A stretch of DNA of 64,000 nucleotides, taken from Bombardia bombarda. Lineage: Eukaryota > Ascomycota > Sordariomycetes > Sordariales > Lasiosphaeriaceae. The stretch covers positions 434,001 to 498,000 of the forward strand of contig JAULSR010000009.1 in the NCBI GenBank assembly GCA_030512295.1, written 5' to 3'. Positions 56,012 through 64,000 of the stretch are shown piece after piece. The position numbers and the translations under genes are program-made. The first letter of the stretch is position 1. The number at the start of each line of letters is the position of its first letter. Below the pieces are notes generated by a model that saw only the letters and a list, made by a program, of their open reading frames with translations, had not been told where the DNA came from and searched no databases.

Positions 56012-56966
56012 GGCAGTAGGTGTTAGTCCGCACGGGCTCCGACAATACGGGCCCTGCGACGGCTGTCAACCTTGTTAAGGGCGACTTGGACTACTGCATC
56101 GGCGGGATGGGAACAGATCATGAGAATCTTGGTGCAAATCTGAAGGTGCTAAGCGGTAAGTAAGCAGGTTGAGATAGAGAAGGTGCAGCGGTGCAGTTGT
56201 GCGGCAGGGAAGGCACCAAGGGCAAGGTTGAAGGTGCCGCGACAGGGTCATCCTGGAATCATCCAGCATGGGATGGCAGCCCCATTGGCAGTCACCGACA
56301 TAGTTCCATTAAACTACCTAGTTAGGCAGTCACCGCCTGCCCGCACCAGAGGTACGAAGTATTCGTGCACAGTGACAGAAGCAACGAAACAACTTCCACT
56401 CTTACTCCCTCTCTCTCAAGCTTATCCATGAAGGTGCTTACTTACAGTGCGGTTCGTGGTTGCAGTCGCGAGCAGAGTAACACAGCCCCCGGCCGCACAT
56501 TGCTCCTTACCTGGCCCTATTGCACACGCCCGTTTCGTCTCAACCGCCCTGGCTCGAGTCACTAGGTCGCGCTTGGTGTGCCACCCGTCCATCCCTCCCC
56601 TTCGCGCCTTCCCCTCTTCTGCCCAACCAGGGTCATCACGGTACGGATCGTTTGGTAGTCAAAGTGGTTTGGCGCTAGCAGGTCATTCTCGTCTCCAAAA
56701 ACGGAGGATGACTGACTGGGGTCAGTATCACAAATAGGGCACAAGACGATTGGTCCAAAAAGAAGGTAAAACGGAAGTAATCATAATAGAATAAGAGTGA
56801 TGAGCTATGGTGCTATGTATGGGATACGGAGCCCAAAAGCCTTCCAGTGGCCAAAAGGCCCCCAGAGGTACCCATGCGCTGGGACAGCGCCCCGCTAAAA
56901 ATACGCCCAGACATGTCCGAGCGCCTGGGATGTCTTTATCGTTAGTTACAGGTGGGCCCGCCGCCG
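56012..56966. other. Intergenic between Clr5 gene and transposon island
   Basis: Upstream of the Clr5 gene. No gene seen. The base composition is still ordinary until about 57040. Confidence 0.45.
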
Positions 56967-56972
56967 CAGCAC

Positions 56973-57093
56973 GTAGATCAACTAACCACGGACAATGGTC
57001 CCACCTGACCTCCGACCCACTTATTTATATAACGACCTGAGTTTACCTAACCACCCTACTATTTAAACTTTATGCTAAAGTTAGGTTAGTTAA
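56973..57093 (+). repeat. Left inverted-repeat arm of the island
   Basis: Matches the reverse complement of about 62735-62834 over roughly 100-120 bp with scattered differences and one indel after GAGTTTACCTAACC. Many differences are C/T or G/A, as RIP would cause. Confidence 0.75.
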
Positions 57094-57203
57094 ACTTTCT
57101 TTTCCTTTAATAACATATATTACTTTAATTATTATAATTAATATTTAATTTATTTTTAATTAATTTTTAACTTTAAAATCTTTAAAAATTATTATATTAT
57201 ATA

Positions 57204-59060
57204 ACGTGGTTTATAAGCGACCCGCGTATATAAGCGACCCGCGCACTTTCAGACCACGTCGCAACCTCCCAACTTAATTACTCCATAATAACATAAGAAA
57301 ATTAGTTGCATTTAATTACATTCTTTTCTTTTAAAGTCTTTTCAGCCTCCTAGCAAGTTTATATATTATGCCTAGTTTTGCCGCACCTTCCATAACGTCG
57401 TAAACCCGACGGCCCAACCTATACAATACCCCCTTCTACCAACCTTTTGCTTAACTATTGTTATATAGTGTTTTTCTATTTAATTAAACTAAGCGTATTC
57501 TTTATATTAAGTGCCCCCCTAGCTCGTACGCGTGTTTTTTTAACTTTCCGACGCTTTGTAAGGGCTTTATTAGCTTTACGAAGTGTCCAAACCTCCTCCC
57601 GTAAAAGGGTTATCTTATAAGTAATTAGCTTTATACTTTTCGTTAACTGCTTTATAGTTAAAAAAATATTAATTAGAGAGCTTCCTTAGTATTTAATAAT
57701 ACGGTATTATATATACTTTAATTATAAAACGACTTTAAAAAAGTTATATAATATTTAAAAAACTTATAAGTCGGCCTTTAAAAAGGGTGGTCCAATTAAT
57801 ATTAACGTTTATAGTTTAATATTAAACTTTAATAAAATAGTTTAAGGGTTATACGGTATTAGGCTAGCTCCTCGGAAACTAGTTTAAATATTTTCAATTA
57901 TTATAATATTAAAATAAGTAGCTTTAAACGTAAGAAAGAATTCGGTTTTAGTAATATAATTAATATAAGCTTTAATAAAAGCCTTTAATTCTCGGCCATA
58001 TATCCGCTTTAATATATTAAAACAACCAATATCCAAGGGCTAGGTGATATATAAGGAGTGTATAAGGAGATAAAGAGTAATAATATTTTTCTTTTTATAA
58101 AACTCTTCGAACTAGGCCGATAAATGGCTTTTATAGCCATTTAAAACAATTATCCGATATATACTTACTTACCGGCTAGTAATATATTTATTAAAATATT
58201 AAATCCAATTTAAAGCTATATTATTATCCGTCTAACTATTTATCGAAGTTTTAATTACTTAAAGGAGAGGAAGGCCGCACTCGGTATATTAGGAAGCAAG
58301 ATAGTTAATATTTTATAAAATTAAAAACGATGGCAGTACGAAGCCGTCGCTGTTTATATATTTGATCGTTGTCGCTTATTTCTAATTATTAGGCTGCTTA
58401 TTTCAGCCGCATCGATTTATATATATAACGATTATATTATTATAAATAATTCCTATTATAAAGCTTATCTCGTTAAAGTTATAAAAGTCGCAATTTTAAT
58501 TGCTATATTTCGTTTATATATTAATTACAAGTCGGAACCACGCGTTTATTAGGTTAGGATCTTCGTAAAGGGCCTTTTAGAAGTTATATATATATAAAAA
58601 ACGCGTTTTAAGCTTAAAGCGGCGTTATATAAAGTTATATAGCCACTGCTTGCCGACTAGCTCCGCGCTATACGTTTTACGAAGGAGATCGGCCATATTT
58701 TGTATATCGTTAATTCGGGGCGGAAATCCTCGCGCATTTAAATTAAGTATATATTATAAAAAGGTCTTTTCCTTAATTAAGGTTAAATTATGCTAGGCAT
58801 TACGTTTATCGGCCTTTGGAATGTAGCCTTTCATTCGGTCGCGGAGGGTAGTTTCAAAGATGTTGTACGTCTTTATAACAAGTCGGATTAACATTTCTTT
58901 TATTATACGAAATGCCTCAATAATAAAAGTAATTCTACTTTCTTTTATTTATATAAATATTATATTGTTATAGAAAAATCGCGTATTAAAATCAAAAGGT
59001 TACGATACGGTTTAAAAGTACGCAAGTCGCTTATATACGCGGGTCGCTTATAAACCACGT
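57204..59060 (-). mobile_element. Fot1/pogo-type DNA transposon, copy 1 (RIP-degraded)
   Basis: 1,857 bp between TA dinucleotides (57202-57203 and 59061-59062), with about 60-bp terminal inverted repeats beginning ACGTGGTTTATAAGCGACCC. The TIR holds a doubled ATAAGCGACCCGCG-type motif. Read on the minus strand, transposase remnants of the DDE_1 family are visible: RIIVLNGYKSHLSA (relatives have Asp-Gly-His where Asn-Gly-Tyr stands, two RIP-type changes), ITLYLLIHS, PLDIGCFNILKRIYGREL and FIKAYINYITKTEFF. Several TAG codons interrupt it. It is clearly inactive. Confidence 0.82.
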
Positions 59061-59157
59061 TAATTATTTTTTATATAATTAAATATTATATATTATTTTA
59101 TTTAATAAATTTAAACGTTTTTAATAAAAAAAGTTTATATATATATTTATTATTTTA

Positions 59158-59419
59158 TATTGGAATAATAAAGTTATTCGTACGAGTTATTATAATAACT
59201 GTAAAGAACGGGTTAATTAAGGGTTATTATTATTATATTAATCTATTTATTTATTTAAAAGGATTACGAACTATAAGGATAAGAAGTGGGTAATGTTTAG
59301 AGGGGTTTCTAAGATACGTAACCAGCTCCCTACTGTTTTGCACACCTTTCATCCTGTCGACCAATTATAGCCGTCACAGCTTGACGGCTATATGCTTTTG
59401 ATTAATTGTAAATCCGACA
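59158..59419 (+). mobile_element. Solo LTR 1 (Copia-like)
   Basis: 262 bp starting TATTGGAATAATAAAG (ancestral TGTTGG) and ending ATCCGACA, flanked by the 5-bp duplication TTTTA at 59153-59157 and 59420-59424. It is homologous to the element at 59866-60117. No internal retrotransposon sequence is present, so it is a recombined solo LTR, moderately RIP-mutated. Confidence 0.8.
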
Positions 59420-59567
59420 TTTTAAAATAAATAATATATATAAATAAATAATTTTAATATTATAAAATAGAAAAAAATCCTTTTAAAATTATAAAAAAGT
59501 TAATTTATTTTTAATTATATTAATATATTTTTTAAATAATATAATAAAATTTAAAATATTATATATA

Positions 59568-59783
59568 TGACGGGCTGAACCTTGGGTGCACTTTGTGACA
59601 ATTATGGTTGCACGCCGGAACTAACTATCTGTGTGCCCAAGCTAGGGTTTTATCCCTGGGAAAGCTAACTAAGGTGCTGACTAAGATGCTAACTAAGGGG
59701 CTGTCACGTGCTAGTGCCTTGGCGCTAAGGCACTAGTACCCCACGAGCTATTCCACGCCTAAGAACGGGCTAGGCCCGTGACA
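59568..59783 (+). mobile_element. TG...CA element, second family, copy 1
   Basis: 216 bp starting TGACGGGCTGAACC and ending CCCGTGACA, flanked by ATATA on both sides (59563-59567, 59784-59788; weak support in AT-rich sequence). It contains an inverted repeat (AGTGCCTT/AAGGCACT) and repeated CTAACTAAGG-type motifs. The ends and size fit a small solo LTR, or a non-autonomous element. It is less mutated than its relative at 60450-60673. Confidence 0.6.
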
Positions 59784-59845
59784 ATATAAAAAAAAATTAA
59801 ATTTAAATAATAATTATATTAAATAATTATTAATCGCTTTTAAAT

Positions 59846-60211
59846 TATTAAAATAATAAAGTTATTGTTGGAATGATAAGGTCATTCGTACTAGTCACTA
59901 TAGTAACAGTAGAGAACGGGTTGGTTGGGGGTTATTGTTATTGTATTGATTTGCTTATCTATATAAAAGGATTACGAACTACGGGGACAGGAAGTGGGTA
60001 GTGTTTAGAGGGGTTCCTGGGACACGTGACTAATCCCCACTGTTTTGCATCCTGTCGACCAATCACAGCCGTCACAGCCTGACGGCTGTATGCCTCTAAT
60101 TAATCGTAAATCCGACAGTTATTTATACGAGTTATTATAATAACTATAAAAAACAAGTTAAGGGTTATTATTATTATATTATTTTGTTTATTTATATAAA
60201 AGGATTATAAA
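59846..60211 (+). mobile_element. Older Copia-like LTR, split by a younger copy
   Basis: 59846-59865 reads TATTAAAATAATAAAGTTAT, the first 20 bases of the LTR with G-to-A changes. The copy resumes after the insertion at about 60118 (GTTATTTATACGAG...) and fades near 60211, where copy 3 of the Fot1-type element begins. Confidence 0.7.
59866..60117 (+). mobile_element. Solo LTR 2 (Copia-like), youngest and best preserved
   Basis: 252 bp from TGTTGGAATGATAAGG to AAATCCGACA, with the 5-bp duplication GTTAT at 59861-59865 and 60118-60122. A TATATAAAAGG promoter-like box lies inside, and a 10-bp perfect hairpin (ACAGCCGTCA/TGACGGCTGT) at 60065-60089. It is inserted in an older copy of the same LTR. 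Far fewer G-to-A and C-to-T changes than its neighbours. Confidence 0.87.
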
Positions 60212-60214
60212 TTA

Positions 60215-60980
60215 TAACCGACCTTTTATTTAATTAAGTTAAGCGTATTTTTTATAATAAATGCTCCCTTAGCTCGTACGCGTGTTTTTTTAACTTTTTA
60301 ACGCTTTTTAAAAGCTTTATTAACCTTATAAAATATCCGAACCTCCTCTTATAAGAAGGTTATTTTATAAGTAATTAGCTTTATACCTTTTATTAATTAT
60401 TTTATAATTAAAAAACACTAGTTAAAAAGCTTTTTTAATATTTAATAATTATTACGAGCCTAGCCCGCTCCTAGTAGGGTACTAGCGCCTTAGCACTAAG
60501 GCACTAGCACGTGACAACTCCTTAGTTAACTTATTAATCAAGTTAACCCGTACACCTTAGTTAGCACCTTAGTTAGCTTTTTTAAAGATAAAACCTTGGC
60601 TTAGGCACCCGGATAATTAGCTCCGACGTGTAACTATAAATATTATAAAGTGCACCTAAGGTTTAGCCCGTTATAATAATATAATATTATATATACTTTA
60701 ATTACGAAACGGCTTTAAAAAAGTTATATAATATTTAAAAAACTTATAAATTAACTTTTAAAAAAGATAATTTAATTAATATTAATATTTATAATTTAAT
60801 ATTAAACTTTAATAAAATAATTTAAAAATTATATAGTATTAAATTAATTTTTTAAAAATTAATTTAAATATTTTTAATTATTATAATATTAAAATAAACG
60901 ACTTTAAATATAAAAAAAAATTTAATTTTAATAATATAATTAATATAAGCTTTAATAAAAACTTTTAATTTTTAATTATA
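60215..60980 (+). mobile_element. Fot1/pogo-type transposon, copy 3 (partial, interrupted)
   Basis: Matches copy 1 from about 57480 to 57995, in the same orientation, but with more A/T changes. It is interrupted by the TG...CA element at 60450-60673 and ends where copy 2 begins. Confidence 0.7.
60450..60673 (-). mobile_element. TG...CA element, second family, copy 2 (inverted)
   Basis: Reverse complement of the 59568-59783 type, with typical RIP changes (TGTCAC to TATTAC at one end, CCCGTCA to CCCGTTA at the other). It lies inside Fot1-type copy 3. A clean target duplication is not seen, probably because of later mutation. Confidence 0.68.
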
Positions 60981-60982
60981 TA

Positions 60983-62454
60983 ACGTGGTTTATAAGCGAC
61001 CCGCGTACTTTTAAACCGCGTTATAACCTTTTAATTTTAACACGCGATTTTTCTATAATAATATAATGTTTATATAAATAAAAAAAGGTAGAATTACTTT
61101 TATTATTAAAGTATTTTATATAATAAAAAAAATGTTAATCCGATTCGTTATAAAGATGTACAACGTCTTTAAAACTACCCTCCGCGACCGAATAAAAAGC
61201 TGTATTCTAAAGGCTAATAAATGTAATGCTTAGTATAATTTAACTTTAATTAAAGAAAAGACTTTTTTATAATATATATTTGATTTAAATACGTAAGGAT
61301 TTCCGCCCCGGATTAACGATATACAAGATATGGCTGATCTCTTTTATAAAACGCGTGGCGCGGAGTTAGTCGGTAAATAGTAGCTATATAACTTTATATA
61401 ACGCCGCTTCGAGCTTAAGATACGTTTTTTACGTATATACGATTTTTAAAAGGCCTTTTATAAAATTTTTAACCTAATAAACGCGTAGTTTCGACTTATA
61501 ATTAATATATAAATAAAATATAATAATTAAAATTATAATTTTTATAATTTTAACGAAATAAATTTTGTAATAAAGGTTATTTATAATAATATAATTATAT
61601 ATAAATCGATATAATTAAAATAAATAATTTTAATTTAATAATTAAAAATAAATAATAACGATCGAATATATAAATAATAATAGCTTTGTATTATTACTGT
61701 TTTTAATTTTATAAAGTATTAATTATTTTACTTTTTAATATATCGAATATAGCTTTTTTTTCCTTTAAATAATTAAAACTTTAATAAACGGTTAAATAAA
61801 TAATAATATAGCTTTAAATTAAATTTAATATTTTAATAAATATATTATTAATTAGCAAATAAATATATATCAAATAATTATTTTAAATAATTATAAAAGT
61901 TATTTATCGGTTTAATTTAAAAAGTTTTATAAAAAAAAATATTATTATTTTTTATTTTTTTATATATTTTTTATATATTATTTAGCTTTTAAATATTAAT
62001 TATTTTAATATATTAAAATAAATATATAGCTAAAAATTAAAAGCTTTTATTAAAGCTTATATTAATTATATTATTAAAACCGAATTTTTTTTATATTTAA
62101 AGCTATTTATTTTAATATTATAATAATTAAAAATATTTAAATATATATTATAGAAAGGTCTTTTCTTTAATTAAGGTCAAATTATATTAAGTATTATATT
62201 TATTAGCTTTTAAAATATAACCCTTTATTCGGTCGTGGAGGGTAGTTTTAAAGACGTCGTACGTCTTTATAGCGAGTCGGATTAACATTTCTTTTATTAT
62301 ACGAAGTGCTTTAATAGCAAAAGTAATTCTGCCTTTTTTTATTTATATAAACATTATATTATTATAGAAAAATCGCGTGTTAAGATTAAAAGGTTGCGAC
62401 GCGGTCTAAAAGTGCGCGGGTCGCTTATATGCGCGGCTCGCTTATAAATTACGT
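60983..62454 (+). mobile_element. Fot1/pogo-type transposon, copy 2, rearranged fold-back form
   Basis: 1,472 bp between TA dinucleotides (60981-60982 and 62455-62456). From the left it is the reverse complement of copy 1's right side (59060 back to about 57888). Near 62135 it switches to another copy of copy 1's right end (about 58749-59060) in forward orientation. Both ends thus come from the same end of the element, giving inverted repeats of about 310 bp. Confidence 0.7.
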
Positions 62455-62734
62455 TAATTAATATAAAATAAATTTAAAATTATAATTTATTATTTTTTTA
62501 TAATATATTTATATTATAATATTTATATAAATTAAAGGGATATAAAAAAAAAGTATAAAAAAAAAAATTTTATAAATAATAGTTAAAATTTATTTATTTA
62601 TATATATATTAATTTAAATTTACTTTAATAAATAATTTATTAAAAATCGAATTTTAATTAATTTTTAACTAGTTAATAATTAAATATTAATAATAATTCT
62701 TTAAGTTTTTATAGAAAATTAAGATTTAAATTAA

Positions 62735-62834
62735 CCTAACTTTTAAATTTTAAAGGTTAGGTAAACTCGGGCCGTCATATAAATAAGTGGGTCGGAGGTT
62801 AGGTAAGACCATTGTCCGTGGTCAGTTGATCTAC
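62735..62834 (-). repeat. Right inverted-repeat arm of the island
   Basis: Partner of the left arm at 56973-57093. Ends in GATCTAC; beyond it, five bases precede the CCCGCCGCCG direct repeat. Confidence 0.75.
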
Positions 62835-62839
62835 AACTT

Positions 62840-64000
62840 CCCGCCGCCGTTACTGACGCGATGTGGAGACCACAATGTCAGGTCTGTCCAATCAGCAGAC
62901 GGCAGCGTCCCAGCTAGGAGCAGGAGCGGCCTTGTCTGACCTACGGTTTCCGGGGTGGGAAGGTGCATCTGCCGGAAGTTACCCACACTCCCGGGAGACA
63001 CAGAGAACACCTGGCTGTGTAAGGAGTCCCGACATTCTTGTACATGCCCTGCCGCGAAGGCGTAACACTCTGGTTCACGACATCCAGCTGACAGGCAACC
63101 AGGTATTGGTAATCCGACGGCATGCCAAGGCAACGCGGCAGGCCCACACTCAGGTCTCGCCTTTGAAGATCAAACAAAACGACCAAAACCCGACGCCATG
63201 GACGCGGGACCACCCCGCACTGTCCAAACGAAACCATAAAAATCACGGCACCCTCCCATTCACCATTGTCGTCTGTCCTGGTCTGATTTCTCGATTGAGC
63301 AGCAATCGATATTGGCTGAACCCCCAATGAGACACAGGATCGCCCTCGATCATAACCCCTAAACCTGTCCTAAGAAGAGATGATGAGCAGCCCCTGAACA
63401 GTCGCTTAGAGCCGGCATTACCAAGAGACCGAAGAGATGGTGACCAGGCAAGCCAGGGAATCTCGATGAAGCAAATGCGCCGAAGATTTTCTCAATCGAG
63501 ACTTGGCAGCATGCAAGGTTCCAAACGCCTCCACGACCGTCCCGACGAGAGCCACGTTCGATTTCTAGGCTTCCATTATCAGTACCATGACGTCGAACAT
63601 TCTGTATGTACCTGTGCGGCGTGTTTTCGCATCTTGCACTTCCCACAACCCGGAGCTCCGGACCCGTCTCTTTAGGACAGCACCGCCGGCGTTACGTCGA
63701 TCTGGCATTTAATGCACGTAAACAGCGCCATGGGCGATGCAGTTAGTGGCTGTTGATTAAGGCAGTTCAGGCAGGTACAAATCCCAGTTTGACACTAACA
63801 ACGCTTTCTTCGAAAAGCATTACATGTCCACGCAAGGTTCCTTCCTTCGAACACCGCCCCGCTTGTATAATTCACCTCCCTTTGGAGTTTCTTTAACGAT
63901 CCTACTGAAGCAAGCACGACGGCGTAGCGGTCTCAAAAGTTGATAGCACCAAGACTCATCGGACAAATGTCAAAGCATGGAGCAATAAAATAAGTCTGGC
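62840..64000. other. Right flank of the island, no gene seen
   Basis: Composition returns to normal. Open frames at 62863-63330 and 63359-63646 overlap competing frames and carry no motif I recognise. Confidence 0.45.

Larger units (their letters stand above)
56967..62839. mobile_element. AT-rich nested transposon island bounded by long inverted repeats (Mutator-like candidate)
   Basis: The left arm 56973 to about 57093 and right arm about 62735 to 62834 are imperfect inverted repeats; both contain GTAGATCAACT, CCACGGACAATGG, CCTCCGACCCACTTATTTAT and GAGTTTACCTAACC. Just outside each arm the 10-bp sequence CCCGCCGCCG occurs in the same orientation (56957-56966 and 62840-62849), as a target duplication would. 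TIRs of about 100 bp with a 9-11 bp duplication are typical of Mutator-like elements. The interior is very AT-rich, has no open frame of 60 codons or more, and is filled with other elements (listed). The CCG-type repeat is low in complexity, so the duplication could be chance; the tips of the two arms outside GTAGATC also differ. Confidence 0.6.

Overview
The window is nuclear DNA of a filamentous ascomycete (Pezizomycotina). The evidence is short GT-AG introns of 48-95 nt, an alpha-1,3-glucan synthase, a HET-domain protein, Clr5, AflR-type and DUF7708-type proteins (all families typical of this group), and a strongly AT-rich transposon graveyard with the C-to-T/G-to-A decay expected of repeat-induced point mutation (RIP). 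A Sordariomycete or a close relative is my best guess; species cannot be read from this. All gene models are inferred from reading frames, splice sites and family motifs. No search was run.

Layout. 1-2083: 3' end of a cell-wall alpha-1,3-glucan synthase. 3014-5740: two adjacent, divergently oriented broken genes, a AAA ATPase and a DUF7708-type protein. 9167-9924: a small gene resembling the N-terminal regions of fungal STAND-type proteins. 11156-13030: a HET protein. 13757-19191: two large, mostly disordered proteins, the first with a single in-frame TAG. 20588-37253: four RNase H-like paralogues (called A-D here), with an AflR-type zinc-cluster regulator, an MFS transporter carrying a one-base frameshift, and several tRNA-like relics between them. 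37471-56011: a mostly ordinary gene block with an alcohol dehydrogenase remnant, an NTF2/SnoaL-like protein, a secreted alpha/beta hydrolase, a GPI-anchored-type wall protein, a GH27 alpha-galactosidase, a GT32 glycosyltransferase, a histidine phosphatase and a Clr5-domain protein.

56967-62839 is a 5.9 kb AT-rich island with no open frame of 60 codons or more. It is bounded by about 110-bp inverted repeats and a 10-bp direct repeat, as expected of an old Mutator-like element. Inside are nested Fot1/pogo-type transposon copies, solo LTRs with clear 5-bp target duplications (one inside an older copy of its own family), and a second small TG...CA element family. The relative order of insertions can be read from the nesting.

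The genes do not form one pathway. Wall and carbohydrate functions recur (glucan synthase, GPI protein, GH27, GT32). Allorecognition or NLR-related families (HET, STAND-like, DUF7708, AAA) sit in the first 13 kb, which is typical of a fast-evolving accessory region. The least ordinary items are the RNase H-like gene family with differing active-site residues and the nested transposon island.
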